Positions 23,814 to 36,074 are shown, counted from the first letter of the stretch. The stretch is DNA of 64,000 nt from Liriodendron chinense (GCA_003013855.2 ML058337.1:2542001-2606000), one strand, 5' to 3'. The notes: a model not told the origin generated them from the letters alone. Program-made: numbers and translations.

Positions 23814-24562
23814 CAAGTTGAGGTTGGCCCCACTTCAATATTTACATGAAATCCACTCTAACCAATAAGGGTGCCACCCCAAGTTAGGCCCAAGACTGAA
23901 ATATCATCTTTATCTGTAATTCAAGTGGGCCACACCAAGAAAAAGAGTTTGGAGGGTAATGTGGCCTGTATACTATTTCCTTATGTGGTTCGCTTGTATC
24001 AAAGATGACGCTGGTTTTTCATATTTAGGCCTAAAATTGGGTTAGTCACCTGCTAGTTGGAGTGGATTTTTAAAATGCATGATAGTGGGGCCCATTTAAA
24101 CTACATTACCAATTACCTCATGTCAAGTAAAAGAATTTTACGTAGACACCGACTCTGCAGCATAGTGAGGGTGCGAATTAGAGTAACAATGCAGTGGGTG
24201 TTATCCTAACTGTGTGGACCCACCTTGATGTATGTTTTGTATATCCATTCCATTCTTCTGTTTTCATCTATCATTTTAGGACATGATTCCAAACCTCGAG
24301 AAGATCCAAATCTCAAGCAAACAATACCATTGGAAACAATGATGAATAACTATTAGAAGTATTTGATGGGCCACAAAAGTGTTAGATTAAGTCCCAAACC
24401 GATACAACCCACAAAACCGAACCGACCCGAATTTATCCGGTTCGGTTCGGTTGGTGATGATTCATCGGTTCGGTTCGGTTGTTAAATATTCAAAACCGAC
24501 TAAGTCGGTTCGGTTGGATATTTTCCCTCAAAACCGAACAGACCGAACCGTGCACAGCCCTA
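23608..24562. mobile_element. Non-autonomous hAT-like element 2 in the Copia zinc knuckle
   Basis: A 955-bp element with termini TAGGGCTGTTC and, inverted, TAGGGCTGTGCACGG, flanked by a perfect 8-bp duplication GCCACTTG (23600-23607 and 24563-24570). Subterminal sequence is rich in CCGAACCGA/TCGGTTCGG on both sides. A (TG)n tract lies at 23773-23812. A piece of the CATGATGTATG repeat family is inside at 24205-24395. No transposase frame is present, so it depends on an autonomous hAT. Perfect TSD and TIR make this call firm. Confidence 0.85.
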
Positions 24563-25573
24563 GCCACTTGCATAAAAATTGGACCAAAAAATGTAAACCA
24601 GAAAAATTCCAAACCTGATTCGTGAGATCAAGCACCAAGCTCAAAATATTCCTAAGAAAATCTACTTAAGAAAGAAAATTCATCTGAAGATAAAGAAGTT
24701 TATCGATACTGATTCTAGGAGTGAATCTGAGCAATCAATGAATCTTAGATTCGAGTGTTTCGTTCCATATGACTCTACATAAAAATTATTTTTACACATA
24801 TCAATTATGTAATGATAACATAGTTTACATGACCGGTTATAAAACATGTAAAATTGTGGGGATTGGAGATGTTAAAATTACTATGCTTGATGGTATCATA
24901 CGTACAGTTTCTGGTGTGTAGTACATACCTGGCCTATAAAAATTCTTCTGTCATTAGAAAATTTGATGAAGATGGTTATAAATTTTCTAATGAAAATAGT
25001 TGATTAAAGATTATAAAATGGGCGATGGTGGTGGCGAAAAGAGAGTTAATGGGTAGTTTATATCATTTGATTGGAGATACTGTGGTAAGTAATGTAATTG
25101 TTGACAATATCGTGATAAACTTTACTACAATCTGACATAAGCGGTTTAGCACATGAGCAAGTAAAGACTAAATATACTTCTTAATTAAAATTTATTTCTT
25201 TGTTTAAAGTTTATTAATTTAGATTTTTATGACAATTGCTTATTTTGAAAAATTCATAGAACTCGTTTTTCCCCATCCACTACCAAAATTAAGGATGTTT
25301 TAAATTTGATTCATTCTGATACTTAGGAGGATTCAATTGAATCTTTGGAAGGTCCAAAGTACTTTATTTTTTATTGATGATTTCTCCAAAATAGTATGGG
25401 TTTACATGTTAAAAGGAAAGAGTAATACTTTTGCTTGTTTGATTAAGTTTAAAATATTTATTGAAAATCCAAAGGAAAAGAAAATTAAGTGTTTGAGAAC
25501 TAATAACAATGAAGAATACATCTCGAAGGAATTCAAAGATTCTTACAGTAAGTTTAACATTGAGAAACACTAT

Positions 25574-26890
25574 TATTGAGCTTCCAATTTATACATATTC
25601 TAGCCCGATACATCGCATCTTATGCATGATTTGCATGTTAAAAGTCATATCTAATGCATGTTTTGTGCATGTAGGAATGAGAGAGGAACTTCACCCAATT
25701 GATGACAAAAATACCCATTTAAAAGCCCTTTGTTGATGATTAAAGGTGGGCCAAAGAAAGAAGAAAGCAATGAGAGGAGAGAGGAAGAAAGAAAGAAAGA
25801 AAATAAAAAAAGAAGAAGAGGCTGACCGGTCGGCCAACCCGCTGCCCCCTTTGGAAACTCGTTGGACCATGGCCTAGACAGGTCCGACTAGTCGGCCCCC
25901 TCTCTGCACTCTCTGAACTCCTATCAAACAGGTCTGACCAGTCAAGACCGGTCGGCCAGTGGATTTCTGCTTAAAATCAGCAACTTGCATGGTAAGCTCC
26001 GAAAAATCATGCGCAACTGCGTAAAGGGGTAAAAATTTTAGAAGATTCTGAGGTGGTAGAGCCTCTCTACTATAAATTTCTACTATAAAAGGATACCTAG
26101 GTTTCGTTCCTAGGGCATATAGAAGATCAAGGACTTCATGGGAGGTGAAGAGGATCGTCATGGAGCGTCTATAACTCTCCTGAATCTAGTTTTTCATGCT
26201 TTTAGTTAGTTTTCATTGTTTCTAGTTGAGGCATGATAATGCTCGGCTAGAACCTCTTAGCTAAGGTTAAGAGATGAAGCTTGTAAGTAGTTATCACGTT
26301 GAATTTGTTTTGATTCAAGTACTCTATTAAAGTTTGGATTTTAAGTTCTAATTTGAATAAAAGTTGGTATTTTTTTATGTTTTATGAGAGTTCATGTGCT
26401 TCGGACATGGGTTCCTTGCAATTCTCTGAGATTATCATGTTTGGTTTGATTAGGTTCGAATTTTAGTAATCCCTGATCATACCATAGTCCATTGGCATGA
26501 TTGTTAGTTCGAAGGCTACATATTCAAATCTTATGTGCTTCATTAAGACTAGAATCTTAATTTCTTATTTGAATAGAGATTGTTTGTGTTTGAATGTTGA
26601 ATTTTCCAACTAGAAGACAAATAGAACTTCAATTATAATTGAGTTATGCTTGGATGAATGAATTCACAAGCAGTTACCACAAGTGGATCCTTTAGGCCTT
26701 AATTCCGTTAAATTACAAATTTTTACAATTTACTATTTTAAGTTAGTTTATGAACTTGAACTTCTAAGTTAATTGAATTTAAAATTGCTGAAATAGTTTG
26801 AATTGGTTTTACCTAATTCCCTATGGGTCGACCTCGGTCTTACCAAGATTTATTACTACATCGTAGCCTTGCACTTGGGGCGAGCGAACA
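25574..26890 (+). mobile_element. Athila-like solo LTR inserted in Copia integrase (TSD ACTAT)
   Basis: Starts TATTGAGCTT (canonical TGTTGAGCTC in relatives) and ends GGGCGAGCGAACA-type at 26890. It is flanked by ACTAT at 25569-25573 and 26891-26895. U3 carries GACCGGTCGG motifs (25821-25958), then TATAAAAGG at about 26084. U5 contains GACCTCGGTCTTACC and a CTACATCGTAGCC block shared with the LTRs at 34394, 40679 and 43231. The interrupted integrase frame resumes immediately after the second ACTAT. Confidence 0.85.
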
Positions 26891-29199
26891 ACTATACAGT
26901 CCCTGGTACTCAATAAAAAAATGGAGTCACAGAACATATGAACCGTACGCTTCTGAATTATGCTAGAAGCATGCTGAGTTCAACTAAGATCGAATAATGT
27001 TTTTGGGTGGAACCATGGAAACCATTAACATGGCTTGTTACTTGGTGGATCATTCACTTATGACTACGCTAGATTACAAGATTCTTAAAGAGGCATGGAC
27101 TAAAAAACATGTTAATTATTTATTCCTTCGTAGTTTTTGTTGTGATACTTATATGTGGATTTCCAAAGAGCACAAGAATAAGGTAGATGAGAGGTCCGAA
27201 AATACATTTTTTTAATTTATGTGTATGGACCAAAGGGATATAGATTGTGGGACCGTACTGTCCACAAGTTAGTAATTAGCTGAGATGTGATTTTTAATGA
27301 AGATTCATTGTAAAATAAAAAGAATTACCAAGCTAAGAGTGACAAGAGATAATTGAATTGAAATCTTCAAACAATGTTCAAAATTAGCCTACTGATTTAG
27401 ATGATCTGTAAGTTTATGATATTTTTAAAGATTAAGTTAATGAAAAGCATGTGAATGAAATACTAGGTGCTAAAACTCAAAGTAATCAAGATCGACTGAA
27501 GAGAACCATCAAAAATTTTGTTTGACTCAAAGATTATGTTATAGCTTACGATTGTATAACACAAGAATAAAAACCTTGTTCATACTGAAATGTATGTGAA
27601 TCTTTAGACACTAGCAAATGAAGAGTGTTCATGGAAGAGGAGATGAAAGCTCTGCATAAAAACAAGGCTTGAGAATCAATTTAATTACCTGAAGAGTGGA
27701 AGGCCATTAATTGTAGATGGGTTTAAAAGCTGAAGAAAGATATTAATAGGAATTTTGAAATATACAAAACCCGATTAGTAGTAAAAGAGTATACTAAGAA
27801 ATCAGGTATCAACTTTAATAAAATTTTATGTACACTTGTCTGATTGAGTACTATTCGCATAGTGTTGAATATGGCTGGAATGCTTGACTTGGAGCTTAAG
27901 CAATTTGATATAAAAATTACTTTTTTATATGACAATCTTAATGAAGAAATTTATATAACTTAATCTGAATGCTTTATTAAAAATAATAAGAATAATCTCA
28001 TTTGTCGGTAGAACAAATTATTTTACGATCTAAAAAAGGCACTAAAGTGTTGGTATAAGTGGTTTGATTCTTTTATTAAGAGTTTGAAATTTTGGAGATG
28101 TGGGGCAGACCATTATGTCTATAATCATAACTATGATAATAGTTTCTTTATTATCTTCTTATTATATATTGTTGACATTTTTTTGCAGGTATTAATAAAG
28201 ATATCATTGTATCATTAAAAGTTTGTTTGGCTAAAAAATTTGATATGAAGGATTTGGATATCATTAATCGGATTTTTATATAACCGTACTTAAAACAAGA
28301 AGAATATGAAAGTTTGGATAACTCAAAAGGATTGTGATGAAAGAGTTCTGTGCCACTTCAACATGTAAAATTCTAACATAGTCAGTACTCCATTTCCTGT
28401 TAGTTGTAAGTTGTCTTCAAATCAACGTCCTAATATAAAAACAAAGAAGACAGATATTTCTTAAGTACCATATTCATCAATGACAAAGAGACTTATGTTT
28501 GCAATGGTATATACCAGACCAAACATTGTGCAAGCAGTTGGAGCAGTAAATAAATACATGGTGAACTTGGGAGATATCATTGGACTGCTGCGAAGTGGAT
28601 CATTCCTCGAAGAGTACTTCTGAGGTGACTATTTGTTAATTATAGTAGCTAAAATTTAGAGTTAATTAGGTTCATGGATGCAGATTACACAGAAAATCAT
28701 GATAAAAGAAGATATATCACAAGTTATGTTTTCTCTTTAGCCGACGGTGCATTTAATTGGGTGTGGAGATTGCGATTAGTGGTGCCTTGTCTACTATAGA
28801 AGCAAAGTACATGTCAACTACATAAGAACGCAAAGAAAGTATTTAGTTTAAGAAATTACTAGAATAATTAAAATTCAAGCAAAAAGTACTGGTGATTGAT
28901 TATGGCAATCAGATTGTGTTACACTTGGCTAAAACCTTGGTATTTTATGCTTAGACCAAGTACACCAATTTTCAATATCACTTTATTCGAGATGTGGTGG
29001 AAGATAATCAAATCTCCTTACAAAAGATGTACATCTATGACAACGAAATAGATATGTTGACAAAGCCTATTACTTGGGAAAAGTTTATTTAGTGCATGAC
29101 TTTTCTTAGGCTTGTTGTTACCTAGCTTGGTAACATTTTGATAATTGTTACTTTGAGTATTTTTACACTATTAGAGAAACTAGTGTTCAAGTAGGAGAA

Positions 29200-29532
29200 T
29201 GTTAAGGTGGTGGTTAGAGAGACCTCTCCTACAGTGAGGCATCTCCCTCTCCCTCCCTCTCTATCTCTCTAAAACTTTTGTATGTATGTATATAGGTACG
29301 TATGTTGTACGTACATAGGTTGAAGCCTATTTCCATTCTGTTTGTCGTGCTCTCTCTACATGGGGTGTTGTCTATATAAAGGGACTACAGTTAAAGAGAG
29401 GTATTCCACTAAATTAATTTATCTCCTTGGATATTCCTTAGGATAAAAATTCCTTATAGTGTGAGAGAGAAGTAAGCCTTGTATTTTTGTTTCTCTTGTT
29501 TATAGTGAAGAAGAAAGCTTTGTGTTGCTATT
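29200..29532 (+). mobile_element. Copia 3' LTR, truncated
   Basis: Begins TGTTAAGGTGGTGGTTAGAG after the polypurine tract GTAGGAGAA. It is alignable with 18261 onward up to TTTGTGTTGCTATT, where Athila-like LTR sequence takes over. The remaining roughly 200 bp of this LTR were not found. Confidence 0.7.
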
Positions 29533-30265
29533 TGTTCTCAACCCTAAGTGCAAAACTGCGATGTAGCAATAAACTCGGTGAATCTGAGGTCAATGTATAG
29601 GGACTTGGTTGATTACAACTAAAGCTAGTCTAAAATTAAGTTTAAGATTTGGAATTTTAACGGATCAAAAAGGGATTAAAATAATAGATAAAAACAACTA
29701 CAGATCCAAGGATCCACTTCTAATCAATTTACAACGTCCAGTTCATCAATTCATCTTCGATAACTCAATTAGAACTGAATTCCAATTCGTTCTATTTAAA
29801 AGATAATTCAGTTAAAACAATTACAAACATCCAACAAATATGATTTTAATTGAACGATTCTCTCATGACGCACTTGGTAATTGATCACATGGAATTCAAA
29901 GCATCTATTATGCCCGGAATCCACAATAGATCAAGAAATTTTACATATCAATTCCTTCTATAATCAAGCCAAGGAATTGCAAATTCAAAGCATCCAATGT
30001 ACTCATAGTTCACAACTGATCAAGGAACAAACAACTGAAAAGCTTTAAATTAGAATTCAAATCAAATCAATTAAATAATCATCATTTAAACCAATGTATG
30101 AATTAAATAAACTTGAACATTGAAATTAAACTAGAAGTTTCAACCCTTAGCCTTAACTAAGGATAAATCTAACATAATTATCTCAAAAATAAAAGAAAAT
30201 TAAAAATAAACTAAAAAACTGAAGAAGAAATCAAAGAAGAGGACATAGATGGTGATCCGCCCTAG

Positions 30266-30319
<54 letters not shown>

Positions 30320-30390
30320 AATAGCCTAAACTCGTATAGAAACCTCTTTAAATAGAAAAAATCTGACCGACTTATTTAATTCATGAAAGT
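29533..30390 (-). mobile_element. Athila-like LTR remnant, minus orientation
   Basis: Its plus-strand start TGTTCTCAACCCTAAG, then CTGCGATGTAGCAATAAACTCGG, parallels the U5 end of the LTR at 34394 (TGTTCGCTTCCCCAAG, CTGCGATGTAGTAATAAACTCGG). A (CT)25 tract lies at 30268-30317. The U3 end with TGTTGAGCTC is missing; the relic grades into minus-strand Tat gag, so the right limit is approximate. Confidence 0.55.
30268..30317. repeat. (CT)25 microsatellite
   Basis: Uninterrupted 50-bp CT run in the Athila-like LTR remnant. Confidence 0.95.
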
Positions 30391-30399
30391 TCTCACTCA

Positions 30400-32525
30400 T
30401 TGCCTCTAGTGGTAAAACTTTCAATAGAATCGACTACAATCAAAGTCTTGTCAATACGATCAAAGACAACTTCGATAGGATCAGAGAAATAGTCCAACAA
30501 GTAAATGTTGAACTTTTGAGTTCTTAGATAAGAGTCTAAGTCCTAACGTTTCTGAGGGGAATGGTCTCGCTGTGCGACGAAATCACGAAGATGTCCCTTA
30601 CGAATCAACGCCTCTATTTAATCTTTGAGGGCTATGCAATCCTGAGAATTATGACCATGATCCTTGCGAAAGTTGCAGAACTTCCTCTTATCTCTCTTCT
30701 CTGGATCTGACTTGATCCTTCGAGGCCACTTGACATACGATTTGTTCTTGATCTCCATCAGTACCTTCTATGGAGACCGATTGAGGGGGTATAATTGTGA
30801 TACCTCCCTACATATGGTTTCTTAGGTGAGTGGTTGCATCGATCACCCCAATATTTCTTATCAGAGGAAACAGCTTCATTGACCTTACAATCCTGAGAAT
30901 TATGACCATGATCCTTGTGAAAGTTGCAGAACTTCCTCTTATCTCTCTTCTCTGGATCTGACTTGATCCTTCGAGGCCACTTGACATACGATTTGTTCTT
31001 GATCTCCATCAGTACCTTCTATGGAGACCGATTGAGGGGGGTATAATTGTGATACCTCCCTGCATATGGTTTCTTAGGTGAGTGGTTGCATCGATCACCC
31101 CAATATTTCTTATCAGAGGAAGCAGCTTCATTGACCTTACAATCCTGAGAATTATGACCATGATCCTTGTGAAAGTTGCAGAACTTCCTCTTATCTCTCT
31201 TCTCTGGATCTGACTTGATCCTTCGAGGCCACTTGACATACGATTTGTTCTTGATCTCCATCAGTACCTTCTATGGAGACCGATTGAGGGGGGTATAATT
31301 GTGATACCTCCCTGTATATGGTTTCTTAGGTGAGTGGTTGCATCGATCACCCCAATATTTCTTATCAGAGGAAGCAGCTTCATTGACCTTACGTTTCTTT
31401 CCTCCGTTGTCATGACAAGCAAGGGCCACCTCCTCGGCGTTGATGTATTTTTGGGCCTTAACTTAAAACTCGGCCATTGTCTTTGGAGAGTTTTTATCGA
31501 GGGCGAATCGAAATTTGTCGCTCGTGATGCCAGCAATCAGATCGATGAGGCCTTTATCCTCAGTGTAACCCTCCATCTGGACAGCTTTTGCTGTAAAACG
31601 AACTGTAAATTCTTTGATCATCTCATTATAGCGCTGCTTCAAATCTGATCGATGAGATGCTGGTTTCTTCATACAAATACTCCCCATGAATTGAGAAAGA
31701 AAGAGTTCTGACAATTGTGAGAAGGATTCTACCGATCGTGGCTTTTGACCGCGAAACCATGTATACGCGGCGTCCTTCAGAGCTAGAGAGAAGGCTCTAC
31801 ACATATTTTTTTAACTATACCCTTCCAGCTCCATAAGAGACCTGAAGATCTAAAGATGTTCGAGAGGGCCACCGATGCCAATGTATAGAACCATATTAGG
31901 AGTCTGATTTTTTTAGGCAAAGGGGCCTCCATAACTTGACGAATGAATGGTGGTTCTGCTCGATGAATCGACGTGAGGGCCGTTGCTGGAAGATCAGACT
32001 GGTACCGTTGTTCGATATGGCCGAAGCAATCTTCAAGTTTTTTAAGGTCTCCTTCCCATGGCAAGGTATAACTAGTGGTCCTCAAGTCATCGTCACCTAG
32101 AGTCATCAGAATGAATGGTTTGGGCGCGTTGTACTAGGGCCTAAGCATCATGGACCACATGATCTGATGGTGGATTATGTTGTCCCTGACGTTCATCTGC
32201 ATGTAATGGCGAATGCCTGGAAGCAGCTGGTTGCAGTCGCGGCTCCTCCGCAGCCTGCTGTTGTGGAGGAAAACATTGATCAAACCGTTGCATAAGCTGC
32301 TGGAATCTAGCTTAGATGGCAAGAAGAGTATCCCCCAAATGGCGTACAGCGTCATGCATGCCACCAAAAACCTGCTGGAATATGTCTTGTATTACAGGGG
32401 CTGATGGATTAGGTAGCAACGGGGGAACTCCTGGTACAGATTGAGGAGGACTTAAATCGCCTTCGGGAGTTTGGATGTTACGTCTGCCTTGAAGTAGAAG
32501 GTTGGTTGGTTTTCTTCAATGGCAT
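30400..32525 (-). pseudogene. Tat-lineage gag, minus strand, with triplicated zinc-knuckle segment
   Basis: The frame appears to begin at ATG 32525 (MPLKKTNQPS), just downstream of a PBS. A Gln/Pro-rich N-terminus follows, then the gag core in two frames (EPPFIRQVMEAPLPKKIRL at about 31920; MCRAFSLALKDAAYTWFRGQ at about 31800). The zinc knuckle KRKFCNFHKDHGHNSQDC occurs three times in tandem (30637-31391), with stops and a 1-bp slip between copies. A C-terminal tail (IEALIRKGHLRDF) ends near 30550. No protease or RT follows, so pol has been lost. Confidence 0.75.
30637..31391 (-). repeat. Tandem triplication, 251-252 bp units, in Tat gag
   Basis: Units run 30637-30887, 30888-31139 and 31140-31391 and differ by only a few bases. 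The first is 1 bp shorter in a G run (GAGGGGGT versus GAGGGGGGT). 252 bp is exactly 84 codons and covers the whole CCHC knuckle and its basic flank, but each unit also contains a stop (CCATAGAAG on the minus strand). Confidence 0.9.
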
Positions 32526-32565
32526 TATGGAAGATAGGAAATAAAGTGGGAACGATTTAAATGTC

Positions 32566-33091
32566 CCTTCCCACAAATGGCTCCAATCTGTTAACGTGAA
32601 AAACTGGTTACAGATGATAGGCTAGGGATGGAGAAGAACCTCCTTCTCTTATAGTGCACGATCCATCGAAGATAGCTTCCTTCGAGATTCTTGTATCCAC
32701 AAACAGAGAGTAAGGGTGACCAGCACTCAGCCATTAGCCCTCCGATGCTTAAATCAGTGATGAGCCGTAGAAAAGATGAAGTGTGAAATGTGGGCTAAGT
32801 ATTTATGTACCTTTCATTGAAGTAGGTTGCCCGATTTATAAAGAACCTGCTAGAGTAATTTGTTATGTATATAGTTGAGATCTCCCTGATTTTGTAGGAT
32901 AAGATATTATCCTATCTAATTCTGGATAGGATAAAAGTCTAGATGATTACGTTACTCAGTGTAAATCCTTTTGATCCTGCACAACGGAACCAACCCATAT
33001 GTACAAACAGATCAAAAGTTGGTTTGTAATCTGGGCCAACTCCTAAACTATATGAACTGCTAGAACTATGTCACGAAGTGCGTTCTTAACA
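32566..33091 (-). mobile_element. Tat-lineage 5' LTR (32589-33091) and PBS, minus orientation
   Basis: In minus orientation the LTR starts TGTTAAGAACG (33091) and ends CACGTTAACA (32589), giving short inverted TGTTAA/TTAACA ends. A TATA-like TTTATAAATC lies near 32845. The Tat U5 block GATTTAAGCATCGGAGGG is at about 32740-32757. Immediately downstream is GATTGGAGCCATTTGTGGGA, a good match to the Tat primer-binding site. Gag begins about 40 bp further on. Confidence 0.65.
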
Positions 33092-34388
33092 GTCGACTAG
33101 TGACCAGGGCTGCTCAGATAATCTTGAGAAGTCAGGACGCCTTTCTCACACTTTAGGCGGAGATGTCTCTTGTTGATCTGCTCGCAGTTCATGGTTATGG
33201 AATGAAGGCACTCACATATGTTAATGACCGAGCAAAACTGCTTGATGAATAAGGCTGATCGCATCATATCTTAAACAAGTCATTCATCATGTTATCCATA
33301 GGAGTATTAGGCTACGACCAACTTTACCCTATAACAAGAATGATTTAGTATTTATCTTTCTTTAGTTAGCTCTAATTGCCTATGTAAATGAATAAAAATC
33401 ATATGGATTGAAATATAATTTGATTAAACGTAGTTTACAAGTCTGGAATTTGAAGTCAGGCCTGGCCAACTCGAGTATCGAATTTCAGGGCGTGACAGGA
33501 TGCCTATCCTTTTAGTTTATTGTAACTCACCATTGCTCGCATGTTCCAACGCTGCACCATGGCATGAGTCATAGTTTCTAACCTCTCTCTACCCTTCATC
33601 TACAACATCTCATTAAAACACAAGGGAGATCTCTTAGTCTCGAACGGAAGGTTGCGGGGCTTTCCTACTACATACTAAGTGATTCAGTAGATTGTCTCGC
33701 CATGTGCTTGACTCCCATTAGATTTTCGAACAGACAGTCAAATCATCGACGGTCTTGTCATGACCCTAGTTCCTGCTAGGATTTCAAACAAATCATCACT
33801 CCACTAACTACCTCACCACATGCTTGGTGCCTACCTGCTAGGATTTCGAACAGGCAGTCGAAGATCCGCCATCCACTCTTGATCGTCTCACCACGTGCTT
33901 GGTATCCTCCGAGTTTTTGAACAAATGGTTCCCCGTACCAAATGGCTATCCTACTACGAAGCTTTGCTTCCACTGAGAAATGAACCAACTATTGTCCCTC
34001 ATAGTTAATTGTAAGTGTACATATTATAATTATTAATCATTAATACAATTTTAGCTCTTACCTAGCTATATTTTTTCTATCTCTATTATACTATTGTTGG
34101 ACTACGATTGTTATCACGTGCTTCATTGGAAGTCCGCTCGACTGAAAGGAAAAAAGAACTCATCAGAAGGATGAACCCTCCCCTTCTCAAATTGCCTGGT
34201 CTTCTGCAATTAATGGCTGAATAGATGGTTGATCCATATAAAAGTAGGTCTCTTGGTCTATTTTGGTGCTTAGGATCAAAGGCGTTCAATTCAATTCAAG
34301 CCATATTTGACCATGGCATGTCCCACATGCACACACAGCACGCACGACTCAATTTGAGCTAAATCATAATATAGGTGATTGACTTACA
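33092..34388. other. Unassigned spacer with degenerate tandem repeats
   Basis: Near 33497 the minus strand reads TGTCACGCCCTGAAATTCG, a common gypsy LTR start, suggesting a chromovirus LTR relic to its left. From about 33694 to 33930 four diverged units of 45-50 bp recur (CTCACCACATGCTTGGT..., GGATTTCGAACAGGCAGTC). No gene seen. Confidence 0.35.
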
Positions 34389-34393
34389 GTCAT

Positions 34394-36074
34394 TGTTCGC
34401 TTCCCCAAGTGTAGGGCTGCGATGTAGTAATAAACTCGGTAAGACCGAGTATCGTTCCCACAGAGATTTATGAATGGGTATCCTCAGAATTTAACTAAAA
34501 CAACTAATAATTAAGATCCTATTAAGAACTAAAACTGGAAAATAGGAAATTGGTTTTAAACAGTGAATGGGTAAGGTAAATTCAATCTAAAGAGTCACTA
34601 GAGCGCCAAGGATCCACTCTTGATACGTTTCAATGCATTAACACAACTAGGTTTCTCATAACTCAATCGGAATCGAATTCCTTCTCTATCCGATTGGAAT
34701 ATAGAGCGGTTCAATCACAATTATCTGGAACAAGTACTTAATAACTGATTTGATTCCCACAACTATGCTCAGGCCTTGGGCACACTCAATTGTATAGGCC
34801 AAGCCTCTTTCCAATCTATTTGAGATTCATAACCATAGCCTACACCAAGTCCTGTCACTAGACCTGATTACAACTCATGATTTGAACTCTATTTAAATCA
34901 AAATCAATCACGAAACACATATTCCAGATCATACACAAAATATAAGAACTTCAGTTACATGATTTCCCACATGAAAATCAGGCCATTGCATACAAGGTAA
35001 TCAAAGCGTCTACCATGCCCGGAGTCGATGGTAGATCAATGCATTACACAAGCATGAACAATGCTCAAAAGCTAAGATACTATGCTAGGATCACTAAGAA
35101 TCACATGAGCCCAGAGTCATCAAGAGATCAAAGTAGAAACAAACATAGTACGTGAATCAAACTCAAATTGAACTAAAATTCTTCAATTAAAACATAAAAG
35201 GAAACCTAGGTTGTATTAATCCATCAAAAACGAATCAAAAGCTTCCCCTCTTAGCTCTAGCTAAGAGGGTTTAGTTCATCTCTAACATCCTTGAACTAAA
35301 AGCCTCTAAAAACATAGAAAAACCAACTAAAACAGGAAATCTGAAGTAGAATCCGTCTCCTCAGCAATCTCCACGTCGTACCTCCCCTTGGTATGAAGGG
35401 ATGAAGCCCTTTTATAGCTTGGAGGAGTCCAATACGCAGGAACGTTCCAGAATTTGCGTAATCTTACGCTATTGCGCAGAAGAAATCGGAGTTCCAGGAA
35501 TAGAAAGTGGCAATTACACATGGCCGACCGGTCTGGACCGGTCGGCCTCAATAGACAGTTCTTCCAGCAACGTTGTCCGATCGGTCATGACCGGTCGGAG
35601 GTCTTCAGCAGGGTCTCAGCAACCATGGCCGACCGGTCATGACCGGTCGGCTGCGTTCCTAATGGTTCCAGCAACTATGCCCGACCGGTCATAACCGGTC
35701 GGGCTTGTATATTCTTCTTCCAGCGACTATGGCCGACCGGTCATGACCGGTCGGACCAAGCTATCCATCATATAGAGTGTATCAAAGGGGGTGGCCGACC
35801 GGTCAGCCGACCGGTCTGGCCTCTTTTTCTCTCTATTTCTTTCTTTCTTTCTTCTTTTCTCTTCTCTCCTTGCTTGTCTTTCCTTGATCCTTCTTCCTGC
35901 TTCATCCTATAGTCTTCAATACTTGTAAGAAGCTACAATTAGCCTTCAAATGGTGAACTCTCCATCTTATTCCTACAATCACACATCATGTATTAAGTTG
36001 GTCTTTTAAACATGTATATCATGCACAATGAGTGATGAACTGGGGTTAGAATATGCACAATTATGAGCTCAACA
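34394..36074 (-). mobile_element. Athila 3' LTR
   Basis: In minus orientation it starts TGTTGAGCTCATAATT (36074) and ends GGGAAGCGAACA (34394). TATA (GCTATAAAAGGGC) is near 35419-35407. The U5 hairpin CTCGGT/ACCGAG lies at about 34434-34449. The palindrome array is at 35522-35817. Confidence 0.93.
35522..35817. repeat. Array of CG-rich palindromes in U3 (3' LTR)
   Basis: Palindromic cores based on GACCGGTCATGACCGGTC start at 35522, 35576, 35628, 35680 and 35733. A sixth, direct-repeat version starts at about 35794. Spacing is 52-54 bp for the first five. Spacers share a TTCCAGCAACTATGG-like text, so this is a tandem array of monomers of about 53 bp. It ends about 100 bp upstream of the TATA box in transcription sense. 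Confidence 0.9.

Larger units (their letters stand above)
18874..29095 (+). pseudogene. Copia gag-pol, decayed and interrupted by later insertions
   Basis: Gag appears to start at ATG 18874 (MAGSSSTRFEV). Its zinc knuckle (NCGKMGHL) at about 23582-23607 resumes as HKNW at 24571. The pre-integrase block (KIVGIGDVKITMLDG) is at about 24850. Integrase starts near 25337 (FFIDDFSKIVWVYMLKGKS) and resumes at 26891 (TEHMNRTLLNYARSML, then a frameshift). Reverse transcriptase is at 27640-28180 (LELKQFDIKITFLYD) and the RNase H tail near 28970-29090 (YHFIRDVVEDNQIS, MLTKPITWEKF). Stops and frameshifts are frequent. Domain order PR-INT-RT-RH is that of Ty1/Copia; the motifs resemble the Tork/Tnt1 group. 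Confidence 0.8.

Noticed and set aside
30637..31391. CRISPR-like array
   Set aside because: Units are 252 bp, adjoining, without spacers, and encode a gag zinc knuckle in plant DNA.
35401..35694. ORFs with repeated TGHDRSA-like peptides in the Athila LTRs
   Set aside because: They are translations of the palindromic CG array in U3 and occur in both LTR copies and in several frames.
35522..35817. CRISPR-like array of palindromes
   Set aside because: The spacers are related to each other rather than unique, the array is in both LTRs, and the context is a plant retrotransposon.
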